This document shows, one piece after another, positions 17,275 through 23,883 of a stretch of DNA of 64,000 bases. Position 1 is the first letter of the stretch. Each line of letters opens with the position of its first letter. The stretch is from Lysobacteraceae bacterium. GTDB lineage: Bacteria; Bdellovibrionota; UBA1018; JAGTJX01. The DNA lies in the NCBI GenBank assembly GCA_023657465.1, contig JAGTJX010000001.1, forward strand, positions 834,358-898,357, in the 5' to 3' direction. Made by a program: the position numbers and the translations under genes. The notes beneath the pieces were generated by a model. The model worked only from the letters and a program-made list of their open reading frames with translations, searched no databases and was not told the origin of the DNA.

Positions 17275-18378
17275 ATGTTAAGGGTTCTGACCGGAATCAT
17301 CTCTCTTCTGACGATGTCTAGTCATTCCCACGCAGGTGTTATTTCAAAAAATCATCTTTGGCAAAAAAACAGATTAAAAGTCTGTTTTGCACAGAAGCTA
17401 AAAGATCTCAAAGATGTAAAACTGCCCGTAAATCTTGAGTCACTATCTAAAACATTCACACCATTCCCAGATAACATTGCTGACCTAGCAATTGAAGCAG
17501 TGAAGGAATCTTTCTCAATTCCACTGACCGCTGTTGAGTTCTACGGATTTCAAGACTGTGGTCGACATTCAGATTTTGATGTTGCACTTGTATATTTGGA
17601 CGAACCCGAAGCTTTACTTACCGCAGGTAGTATCGGAGATCCTCACTCTAAAACATCTATCCTTATTCGCTCAGGGTTCATAGATTTCTTCAGAAAAGAC
17701 TGGCAATTGTTTCAGGGTTTCCTTATTCAGAATGAATTATCAAACAAGAGTGCATTTCAGAATGGAGATGCTTTTTCAAATGATGTTTTAAAAAGAGCGA
17801 TCGTTCATGAGTTTGGTCATGTCTTAGGTCTTTTTCATGAACATTCTAGACAAGATGTTCCTCGTTTTGCGAGGCTTCCTCTCTTTGATGATTTCAGCAA
17901 AAACATTGAAAGAATGCATTTGGATCTAGAGAATAGCTCCTATAGTTCTCATGAAGTTTCACATTTCAATATTAATGCTACGATGGGATATTATTGGTTT
18001 ACTTTCATGAGGCTCAAACTGAGACTCGACGCAATCTGCTCTTCATCGATTTCATTTGATGACAATAGATTTCATTCGTTCTTAAATGACTTTGCAGGAA
18101 AACTTTTATTCCTTGATCCTAAACAATATAAAAATATATTCAGTCAACGTTCTTTTGATTCAAGAGCGTTATGTACAACCATTGAGCCCATCCTGAATCT
18201 ATTCACTCATCACGGAGATTCCCTTTACTTAGAAGGTTCTGATATCGAAGCGCTGAAGTTTGGGTATCTTGGTGATACCACTGAGTCAGCTCCATCTAGA
18301 CCTTCGCAAAACTTAAATGAATTGAATGAGATATTTTTTGAATCTGTTTCTAGTTATATTCAGTTATTTTCAATTTAA
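17275..18378 (+). CDS. Exported astacin-like zinc metalloprotease
   Basis: The 367-residue protein has a signal peptide (about 1-20, 'SSHSHA-GVI') and a metzincin zinc site 'HEFGHVLGLFHEHSRQD' (from His178), matching the astacin HExxHxxGFxHExxRxD pattern, with His178, His182 and His188 as ligands and Glu179 as base. A likely Met-turn 'ATMGYY' follows about 45 residues later. Several Cys in the C-terminal half could form disulfides. It starts immediately after the preceding exported protein's stop. In a predatory or lytic lifestyle it could degrade prey or matrix proteins, which is inference. No clear terminator follows. Confidence 0.75.
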   Translation: MLRVLTGIISLLTMSSHSHAGVISKNHLWQKNRLKVCFAQKLKDLKDVKLPVNLESLSKTFTPFPDNIADLAIEAVKESFSIPLTAVEFYGFQDCGRHSDFDVALVYLDEPEALLTAGSIGDPHSKTSILIRSGFIDFFRKDWQLFQGFLIQNELSNKSAFQNGDAFSNDVLKRAIVHEFGHVLGLFHEHSRQDVPRFARLPLFDDFSKNIERMHLDLENSSYSSHEVSHFNINATMGYYWFTFMRLKLRLDAICSSSISFDDNRFHSFLNDFAGKLLFLDPKQYKNIFSQRSFDSRALCTTIEPILNLFTHHGDSLYLEGSDIEALKFGYLGDTTESAPSRPSQNLNELNEIFFESVSSYIQLFSI

Positions 18379-18538
18379 ACTGGTTAATAGTCAAAGCTCA
18401 CAAAGCAAAAGTATATTTTTTCCTACGCAGGCAAGTTAAGTCACTTTCGTGTGTTTTCATTTCTATTAAATAACGCCACCAATTCCCCACACCAGCCTCT
18501 ATTCAATATTGTCCATTTAATCCGGTAGACCAGTTGTC

Positions 18539-18566
18539 TTGACGACCTTTATTCTACGATGATAAT
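18539..18566 (+). promoter_or_regulatory. Promoter for the alpha-CTD-like gene, near-leaderless
   Basis: TTGACG (18539-18544) and GATAAT (18561-18566) are 16 bp apart. The predicted transcript start is within a few bases of the ATG at 18576, leaving little or no leader. The 197-base gap 18379-18575 otherwise shows only AACTGGT (18378-18384) and its inverted copy ACCAGTT (18529-18535). Confidence 0.55.
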
Positions 18567-18575
18567 TGGAAGCCT

Positions 18576-18827
18576 ATGCCGAGAAACTCTCCGAGATTCG
18601 TCCCCCAGAAAGTGATCGACTTTGATTACTCGAAACTCAGTCCGGAATTCGCAAGTCTATCCAAGCCCGCTCAAAGGGCGCTGATCAACAATGGAGTTTA
18701 CACCCCAAACCGTCTTGCGGGCCACACACTGATAGAGGTGCGTAAGTTTCACGGGCTTGGTCCGGCCTCGATTCCCATCCTGAGTAAGGTTCTTCGGAAA
18801 AACAAGCTGAAGTTCAAGGACGTTTAA
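18576..18827 (+). CDS. Stand-alone RNA polymerase alpha-CTD-like DNA-binding protein
   Basis: The 83-residue protein matches the helix-hairpin-helix fold of the RNA polymerase alpha-subunit C-terminal domain. 'LSKPAQRALINNGVYTPNRL' aligns with the LSVRAYNCLKRAGI... block, and 'LIEVRKFHGLGPASIPILSK' with the L.k.rNlGkkSleEi block. It lacks any N-terminal dimerisation domain, so it is not RpoA. The N-terminal 25 residues are basic. GC and codon choice look higher than in its neighbours, suggesting transfer. It could bind DNA or compete with alpha-CTD at promoters (inference). A structured RNA directly follows. Confidence 0.7.
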   Translation: MPRNSPRFVPQKVIDFDYSKLSPEFASLSKPAQRALINNGVYTPNRLAGHTLIEVRKFHGLGPASIPILSKVLRKNKLKFKDV

Positions 18828-18835
18828 TCCTAATC

Positions 18836-18946
18836 CTTAGTTCGTGTCACGCGCACTAAAGTAAAAGATTAAATCGCAAAACCTACGAAATCCGGTTTTG
18901 CAAAGAATAACGAAGGATTTCGAAACAAGATTAGGAAACTAATCTT
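18836..18946 (+). ncRNA. Structured RNA: H-type pseudoknot plus GNRA-capped hairpin
   Basis: Stem 1 pairs 18876-18883 (GCAAAACC) with 18894-18901 (GGTTTTGC). Its loop contains CGAAATCC (18886-18893), the exact complement of GGATTTCG at 18915-18922. Together they make an H-type pseudoknot with loop 1 of 2 nt, no inter-stem gap and a 13-nt A-rich loop 3 (18902-18914). A separate hairpin AAGATTAG-GAAA-CTAATCTT (18927-18946) has 8 perfect pairs and a GNRA tetraloop. A weaker stem CTTAGT/ACT(A)AAG lies at about 18836-18861. There is no T tract, so this is not a simple terminator. It could be a 3' UTR element, a processed small RNA or a leader of the next gene. Confidence 0.55.
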
Positions 18947-19031
18947 TGAATTGGTATCAACAAGTAATTCGCAGAATGAACGCTATTGCCTGGTTCTTAT
19001 TTTCAATATATCCTATTCCTGGATTGGTATA

Positions 19032-19592
19032 ATGATGAAAGCCTGCTTTTTACTTATTTTGATGTTTGCTATTTTAACCTCAGGGACTTCTTTTGGATTC
19101 ATTAAAGTAGTGGGTGTTCCTTTGAAACAGGCCGAAATTTTAGGTCTTTGGCCAGACTACAAGCTTAAGCTCCTCTCAAATCATGAGCTGGTAATAACGA
19201 GTGCAGAACGAGAAATCCTCAAAAATTTTTGGTCAATTCTTGCTGTAGATGGCGTAGGTCGCAATTTGATTTTTGATTCTGAATATATAGCAAAAATTTC
19301 CACTCAGCTGATTGAGGCTAGAAAATCAGACATCCACAAAAATACCCTTTCTTCCGAACTCGACGCTATTTTTGAAATAGCCAAACAAAAAGACTCAGAG
19401 TTTAATTGTAGTTTTGATGCTACTCAAGGCTCGGTTAAATGCGTGTTTCGTGGTCCTATGGGTAGTGGGTGTTTCTATTCAGGGATGCTTTCCATCCTCG
19501 TTGATCCGAAGACAAAAAAAGCGACCGGAGTTTATCGAAGCACCCTAGATTCTCAAGAATCTTATCAATTTTCAAAGAATTGCCCTGGCTGA
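19032..19592 (+). CDS. Exported protein of unknown function
   Basis: The frame is open from 18951, but the ATG at 19032 (or 19035) is preferred because it begins a proper signal peptide (Lys, then 'ACFLLILMFAILTSGTSFG'). The product is about 186 residues. The mature part has three Cys in the C-terminal third ('FNCSFDATQGSVKCVFRGP', 'GSGCFYSG'), suggesting a disulfide-stabilised periplasmic fold. No family is recognised. The gene lies between the pseudoknot RNA and the IS element, in a region that looks acquired. Confidence 0.55.
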   Translation: MMKACFLLILMFAILTSGTSFGFIKVVGVPLKQAEILGLWPDYKLKLLSNHELVITSAEREILKNFWSILAVDGVGRNLIFDSEYIAKISTQLIEARKSDIHKNTLSSELDAIFEIAKQKDSEFNCSFDATQGSVKCVFRGPMGSGCFYSGMLSILVDPKTKKATGVYRSTLDSQESYQFSKNCPG

Positions 19593-19658
19593 CCACAGAT
19601 TAAAAACTCAAGTTAGATGGCCATTAACAGCATTTAAATCTAGAGTTAACGCACAATA

Positions 19659-19674
19659 TCTTGGTTAACCAAGA
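19659..19674. repeat. Perfect 16-bp palindrome beside the IS end
   Basis: TCTTGGTTAACCAAGA is a perfect palindrome centred on GTTAAC. It lies 6 bp outside the proposed left end of the IS3-type element. It may be a protein-binding site or an insertion target; nothing distinguishes these. The 8-bp palindrome ATGGCCAT lies 35 bp further left. Confidence 0.5.
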
Positions 19675-19703
19675 AGCCCGTCAACCCCCAAATTACGAAC
19701 CAC

Positions 19704-20642
19704 TCAGGCTGAGATTCTGATCGCAGAAATGAGTCCATTTGTATGGTCCTCAAGGAACTGTTTTGGAGATTTGTAACCAATTGAACCATGGATTCTGCGA
19801 TTGTTGTAAAACTCAATGAACCTAGTCACGCTCGAATAAACATCCGCGTAAGTAAAAAAATATTTTGGAACAATGAGCTCAGCCTCTAAAATCGAGAAAA
19901 ATGATTTAATGTAGGCATTACGGTTCGGAGTTCGCGGTGGAATGAACTCGTGTTTTAGTTTTTGTTCGAGGCGTTTTAAATAAAAATGAAACTTATTTGA
20001 GCTCATCTGGGACCCGTTGTCTGACCTAATAATTAGTCCATGTTCTGTTGTGATGTTTTCCTTCATCAGAGCCTGGTTCAGAGTAAAAATTAGGTCTCCT
20101 GATTTGATTGACTGACCTACAAAATAATTGATTACTTTTTTTGAGAACACATCAATGAATGCCAGTATAAAGCACCATCTGTTTTCCCCGTGAATCCAAA
20201 TGTATTTTAAATCAAACTGCCAGAGCTGAGTGGGTCTCGTCACGTCGTGATACCCGCATCGCTTTTTCTTAGGGCGCGATCTTGAATCATGTTCTCTAAA
20301 AAGCAATAAATTCTTATCCCTGCAAATACGGTAAATCTTTTTATGATTAATATACATTCCGTAGTCAATTATTAGGTATTTGGAGAGTTTTTTGACTCCT
20401 CCACCATTCGTGTATTCGAGTTGCGCTCGGTAATATTTTAATCGATCCACGATCACGTGATCGTCAATTCTTACTCCATCACGATTGATAGTGAATCCAG
20501 GCGGAGGGCGTCCTACTTTTTTAATCTCGGGATTCTTTTTATGAACATAGATCTGAGTACGACTAAGTTCAGTAATTTTGCACAGCACTCGCAGCGAACG
20601 TCTGCCACTAAACTCGACTACAGTTGATCTGCGTTCTGCCAA
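19704..20642 (-). CDS. IS3-family transposase OrfB (rve/DDE), catalytic Glu replaced
   Basis: The 312-residue integrase-core frame has an N-terminal HTH_21-like part and the DDE domain: 'LWQFDLKYIWIHGENRWCF' supplies the first Asp and 'IRSDNGSQMSSNKF' the second. The third block reads 'NRNAYIKSFFSILEAEL', where IS3 transposases have Glu before SFF (ESFF); here it is Lys (codon AAA). This substitution should abolish strand transfer. Normally OrfB is made as an OrfAB fusion by -1 frameshift on the A8 run at 20653-20660, so the ATG at 20642 may not be used. Confidence 0.85.
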   Translation of the reverse strand: MAERRSTVVEFSGRRSLRVLCKITELSRTQIYVHKKNPEIKKVGRPPPGFTINRDGVRIDDHVIVDRLKYYRAQLEYTNGGGVKKLSKYLIIDYGMYINHKKIYRICRDKNLLLFREHDSRSRPKKKRCGYHDVTRPTQLWQFDLKYIWIHGENRWCFILAFIDVFSKKVINYFVGQSIKSGDLIFTLNQALMKENITTEHGLIIRSDNGSQMSSNKFHFYLKRLEQKLKHEFIPPRTPNRNAYIKSFFSILEAELIVPKYFFTYADVYSSVTRFIEFYNNRRIHGSIGYKSPKQFLEDHTNGLISAIRISA

Positions 20643-20923
20643 CGTGGGTATGTTTTTTTTAACAGAGCGCGCAGGACTTCAACTTCAAATTCCGCATTTT
20701 TCAATTGTTTGGTGAGTTCACGTACTTTCTTCGCTTCACCAATCTGATCTTTATTTTTTTCGCCGTGTAGCCAATTATGAATGGTTTTTGATGAGATTCC
20801 GTATCGCTTACCGACCGTAGTCACCATTCCTACTTCTTGAACTTCTTTTAATATCTGTGCTTTTAACTCCACAGACACTCGTCCTCTGATTCTTGTTACT
20901 GACTGTTCCATTTGATTCTCCAC
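20618..20923 (-). CDS. IS3-family OrfA (HTH protein)
   Basis: The 101-residue protein has an N-terminal helix-turn-helix ('GKRYGISSKTIHNWLHGEKN', about 37-56) and a Leu-rich C-terminal helix ('RELTKQLKNAEFEVEVLRAL') typical of IS3 OrfA oligomerisation. It overlaps orfB by 25 bases in the -1 frame. It binds the IS ends and, alone, usually inhibits transposition. Confidence 0.85.
   Translation of the reverse strand: MENQMEQSVTRIRGRVSVELKAQILKEVQEVGMVTTVGKRYGISSKTIHNWLHGEKNKDQIGEAKKVRELTKQLKNAEFEVEVLRALLKKTYPRWQNADQL
20653..20660 (-). other. Programmed -1 frameshift slippery run (A8 on coding strand)
   Basis: Read on the minus strand, the zero-frame codons TTA AAA AAA ACA contain eight A's. 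Slipping back one base continues from OrfA into OrfB as ...KKNIPTLAERR, giving the full OrfAB transposase. This matches the A-run slippery sites known for IS3 elements. Confidence 0.7.
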
Positions 20924-21013
20924 TTTCCGAGACTATGACACAGATAGTCCCTTGTTTATAGTGGTTCGCTTATATACGGGGTCAGGAGGGAAGCATGGCG
21001 TAACATTCTCTCT

Positions 21014-21503
21014 ATGGCACTCTCATCAAACGTCACAGAAGGGGGACGAAGCACCTGGGTTCAAACTACAAGACGAAAAAGGTGAATGGCTCACTTTGGG
21101 CTCACTCACAACCAAAGGCCCAGCAGTTCTCGTGTTCTACCCCGGTGATTTTAGAATGGTTTGTACCCAACAGCTCTGCTCCTATCAAGATGCAATGAAT
21201 GAATTCAAAAAATTCGGAGTACAAATCGTAGGCATCAGCGCCAACCCTCCTTCCGAACACCTTCAGTTTTAACAAAAATATGGTTTTGAGTTTCCGCTCC
21301 TCACAGACACTAATCGATTGGTTTCTAAACTCTATGGAGAAGTATCGCTATTGTTCTTAGGTGGAATCAGTCGTTCTGTGTTTATTGTGAATTCGAAGGG
21401 CAGGATAATTTACCGATATGTAGAGCCGACTCCACTCTAGCGCCGAAGGCCAGATGAGCTACTCAAGGCAGTGTTAGACTTGAAAACAAAGAATCAGCTC
21501 TGA
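21014..21503 (+). pseudogene. Decayed peroxiredoxin (AhpC/TSA, Bcp-like)
   Basis: From the ATG at 21014 the reading runs MALSSNVTEG, then shifts at the G5 run 21041-21045. Removing one G restores 'GDEAPGFKLQDEKGEWLTL', a standard peroxiredoxin N-terminus. The active-site block reads 'FYPGDFRMVCTQQLCSYQ', where the usual Thr before the peroxidatic Cys is Arg. The same frame then meets TAA at 21270-21272 and TAG at 21438-21440, yet homology continues between and beyond ('FEFPLLTDTNRLVSKLYGEV', 'SRSVFIVNSKGRIIYRY') to TGA at 21501-21503. With one frameshift, two stops and a lost Thr, it is not functional. The IS lies 30 bases upstream and probably removed its promoter. Confidence 0.85.
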
Positions 21504-21509
21504 TATCTA

Positions 21510-22679
21510 TCAACTGAAGTAATGCAAAGGCAAAACTCCAATGCCTGATTTTGGAATATCTATAGTGTCTGTAGGTCCTATGAGGAAACCTTTTTTGACT
21601 TTAAGATGTTTCATAGCAGACAAAAGAGGTTTTTCTTCCCAGCCACGTTGTCTTGTTATTCCAGATACAGATGGAACTACTTTGCAAGGAATGTCATCGA
21701 TCAAGAAGTCTACTATGCCACTACGCGCTGTTTTAAAATATTGTCGGATAAATCGTTCACCTCTGAACCCATGATGTGCTGATAGCTCATTCATCAGAAA
21801 ATGCCGAGAGAGTGAAAGGCTCGCACCCTCACTCTGGGTATTTCTCATGAGATAAGCGAGTAATCCTGAATCAAATAAATACCATACTTCTTTTCCAACT
21901 CCTGTTTCATGGCAGTGGAACTTTTTGACAAGAAAAATTTCAGACATTGCATCGAGGTATTGTCTTACTTTACGAGCTGGCTGCAGGAAATGCTTCAAAG
22001 TAGGAAGTTCACCGTCTAAAAATACTTTGATCATCCTGCTTAGAATGGAATAAGCCAAATCAGGGTCATAGCTTCTCGGAATAAAAGCAGCTAGATCTCT
22101 ATATAGAGTTGTTTCGAGCCAAGATTGCCAATAGCTGTTTCTCTCTTCTTGGTTTCGCATAAATGCAGGTACAGGCATTCCTCCATACATCATTCGTTTT
22201 AGAAAAGTTTCAATCTCATAGTTACTCTTTTTATTGACAAAAAATGACTGAGCTTTGTGTGCATTCTGCTCTAACTCCGAGAGGGTCATCGGATGCAATT
22301 CGAATAGCCCAATTCGTCCCGTCAGACTTTCTCTTACTCCAATTTTGCTAGAGAAGGCTGATGACCCTGTTAAATAGTAAGTCCCAGGTCTTTTATTTTT
22401 ATCAACGTCGTACTTGATGGCATCAAATAATGGAGGTGCTTTCTGGGCCTCGTCTATGACGAGGGGTTTAGAGAGTTTGGAAAGAAACACCTTGGGAGAG
22501 TGATTGGCTTCATTTTTGGTTTCCAGGTCATCTAAGGAAATAGAGTTTGGAATTCCGAGGAGTTTAGTAAAAAGAGTGGTCTTTCCAGACTGTCTGGAGC
22601 CTAGTAGGCCTAAGATTGGCCAGAGTTTCGAAGCTTTTTGGATTCGTGAGAGTAGGTGTCTGGCGCGCTCATAGGGCAT
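21510..22679 (-). CDS. AAA ATPase with DUF4143 domain
   Basis: The 389-residue protein is of the AAA_14/DUF4143 type. The N-terminal ATPase has Walker A 'GLLGSRQSGKTTLFTKLL' (about 24-41), Walker B 'PLVIDEAQKAP' and 'GTYYLTGSSAF'. The C-terminal DUF4143 part begins near residue 190 and has the conserved 'KVWYLFDSG'-type block (here 'KEVWYLFDSGLLAYLM') and an 'FIRQYFK' nuclease-like segment. These ATPases are common accessory genes of unclear role. It ends 6 bases from the peroxiredoxin pseudogene, tail to tail. Its promoter lies inside a palindrome (22691-22736) with a -10 6-9 nt before the ATG, so it is probably leaderless and autoregulated. Confidence 0.8.
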   Translation of the reverse strand: MPYERARHLLSRIQKASKLWPILGLLGSRQSGKTTLFTKLLGIPNSISLDDLETKNEANHSPKVFLSKLSKPLVIDEAQKAPPLFDAIKYDVDKNKRPGTYYLTGSSAFSSKIGVRESLTGRIGLFELHPMTLSELEQNAHKAQSFFVNKKSNYEIETFLKRMMYGGMPVPAFMRNQEERNSYWQSWLETTLYRDLAAFIPRSYDPDLAYSILSRMIKVFLDGELPTLKHFLQPARKVRQYLDAMSEIFLVKKFHCHETGVGKEVWYLFDSGLLAYLMRNTQSEGASLSLSRHFLMNELSAHHGFRGERFIRQYFKTARSGIVDFLIDDIPCKVVPSVSGITRQRGWEEKPLLSAMKHLKVKKGFLIGPTDTIDIPKSGIGVLPLHYFS

Positions 22680-22690
22680 GATTTACTTAT

Positions 22691-22736
22691 AATAGTGTAT
22701 ATATATGTACATGTAAAGTCGTTTATATACACTATT
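22691..22736. promoter_or_regulatory. 13-bp-arm inverted repeat overlapping the ATPase gene promoter
   Basis: AATAGTGTATATA (22691-22703) and TATATACACTATT (22724-22736) are perfect inverted repeats around a 20-bp spacer that contains TGTACA. On the minus strand TTTACA and TATAAG, 18 bp apart, lie within or beside it, so a bound protein would occlude the promoter. The right arm also overlaps the stop codon of the upstream gene. It could alternatively act as a hairpin terminator, but no T tract follows. Confidence 0.55.
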
Positions 22737-23034
22737 TTCTGTGTTTAATAGACTGCTTGCGAAGGATCGTCTTCAACTCAATCTGATCTTCTGGAGCGAC
22801 TTCTTCATCTGCCGCTGGATCTCTGAACTTCTCAATCTTATTAATAGGATTGGTAGTGATCTGGTGAGCCCATCTCTGAACATCACGCGTGACTGGCGCT
22901 GACTTCGAGCGATCTGCAATACGACGGATATGATCTGAAATCGTGCTTCCATCGATCGTGATGAAATTCGCGAGAAAAACTGAAACAACTCCAATCAAAG
23001 ACATTTTGAGTGTGAAGAAGATAAACTTAAGCAT
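22732..23034 (-). CDS. Small membrane-anchored protein of unknown function
   Basis: The 100-residue protein has one N-terminal hydrophobic helix (about 3-25) followed by a charged, probably periplasmic tail rich in Asp, Glu, Lys and Arg. No family is recognised. It overlaps the upstream unknown gene by 8 bases and closes the minus-strand run that begins with the CheY-like gene, so it is likely co-expressed with it. Its stop codon sits inside the palindrome at 22691-22736. Confidence 0.6.
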   Translation of the reverse strand: MLKFIFFTLKMSLIGVVSVFLANFITIDGSTISDHIRRIADRSKSAPVTRDVQRWAHQITTNPINKIEKFRDPAADEEVAPEDQIELKTILRKQSIKHRK

Positions 23035-23464
23035 TGCCGCTCAATCCTGTAGGGCTATTGAATGTGCAGAACACCATTCTATGAATCTCTTCATTGGTTG
23101 AAAATGTGAAACGCTGAATGATAGATGTATTCTTCTCAAGGAGTATCTCTAAAGTAGAAGTCGTTTTCAGCTCTACAGGAGCAGTGATGAATCGATCTTC
23201 GATCTGAGAGGCGATCTGGCTCATGACGACGTTGCCGATTTCCTTAGCAAGGTCAGTGTCGAGAGTATTCGCATAGTAGAAATATCCATACTGAGAATTG
23301 ACCGATACAGGGTCATTCATGTCGAAGACTTTGAAACCCAAGACATTGTAGTCGAGGAGTTCGAGATACAAATCTTGCGGAGTGAGGTTGTCGGTCTCTA
23401 TCAGAGTGATCTGACCTTCTTCATAGAAACGGATGGATCTTGGGTAATGCTCGTTTTGAATCAT
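23027..23464 (-). CDS. Unknown protein downstream of a CheY-like regulator
   Basis: The 145-residue cytosolic protein has no signal peptide or membrane helix. The N-terminal half looks beta-rich ('RSIRFYEEGQITLIETDNLT'), with a helix around 'DLAKEIGNVVMSQIASQIED'. I do not recognise a family. A CheX/CheC-like or FliY-like partner of the response regulator is possible given the neighbour and the helix pattern, but signature residues are not visible. ATGA overlap with the cheY-like stop indicates coupled translation. Confidence 0.6.
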   Translation of the reverse strand: MIQNEHYPRSIRFYEEGQITLIETDNLTPQDLYLELLDYNVLGFKVFDMNDPVSVNSQYGYFYYANTLDTDLAKEIGNVVMSQIASQIEDRFITAPVELKTTSTLEILLEKNTSIIQRFTFSTNEEIHRMVFCTFNSPTGLSGNA

Positions 23465-23871
23465 TTGAACTGCTCCTGACGTTTGGACCTTTCGGTTACT
23501 TTTTCTTCACTGAATAAACAATGCTCTACTGCCTTCAGAATATCAGCAGTCTTAAAAGGCTTGAGTACGTAGTCTCTTGCTCCTGCATTGATGGAGTCCA
23601 TGATAAGGTTTTCTTGGCTCATGGCAGAGATCATGATGATCTTGGCTTCGGTATCAATCTTAGAAATGGCACGTGCAGCTTCAATCCCACTCATCTCGGG
23701 CATCACGACATCCATGGTGATGAGATCCGGTTTGAGCTTACGGAATAGCTCGACTGCTTCTTTTCCGTTTTGGCCTTCACCAACCACATCGTAGAGTGCA
23801 GCTCTGAGAATATTTACTAGGATTTTTCTTACATAGGGAACATCATCTACAACAACAATACGTTTCGACAT
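23461..23871 (-). CDS. CheY-like single-domain response regulator
   Basis: The 136-residue receiver domain has the full phosphoryl site: Asp9-Asp10 ('VVVDDVPYVRKIL'), phosphoacceptor Asp54 ('DLITMDVVMPEMSG'), Ser82 ('IIMISAMSQE') and Lys104 ('YVLKPF'). A short charged tail replaces any output domain, so signalling is through protein contact. The associated histidine kinase is not in the window. It lies 12 bases after the CNNM/CBS gene and overlaps the next gene by 4, so the trio (regulator, unknown, membrane protein) forms a unit at the end of the lon transcript. Confidence 0.85.
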   Translation of the reverse strand: MSKRIVVVDDVPYVRKILVNILRAALYDVVGEGQNGKEAVELFRKLKPDLITMDVVMPEMSGIEAARAISKIDTEAKIIMISAMSQENLIMDSINAGARDYVLKPFKTADILKAVEHCLFSEEKVTERSKRQEQFK

Positions 23872-23883
23872 CGCATGATTAGT

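Larger units (their letters stand above)
19681..20984 (-). mobile_element. IS3-family insertion sequence, approximate ends
   Basis: An orfA/orfB pair on the minus strand is bounded by imperfect inverted ends. The right end (minus strand from 20984) begins TGACCCC and reaches GCGAACCACT; the left end (plus strand from about 19681) has TCAACCCC and reaches ACGAACCACT. The shared GAACCACT block is exact, with a 2-nt length difference in between. The size of about 1.3 kb fits IS3. I cannot see a convincing target duplication, so ends are good to a few bases. The OrfB catalytic Glu is lost, so the copy is probably immobile on its own. Confidence 0.75.

Noticed and set aside
19028-19033. Perfect TATAAT directly before ATG 19032
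   Set aside because: A start from it would fall inside the signal peptide coding, so it cannot serve this gene; taken as coincidence.
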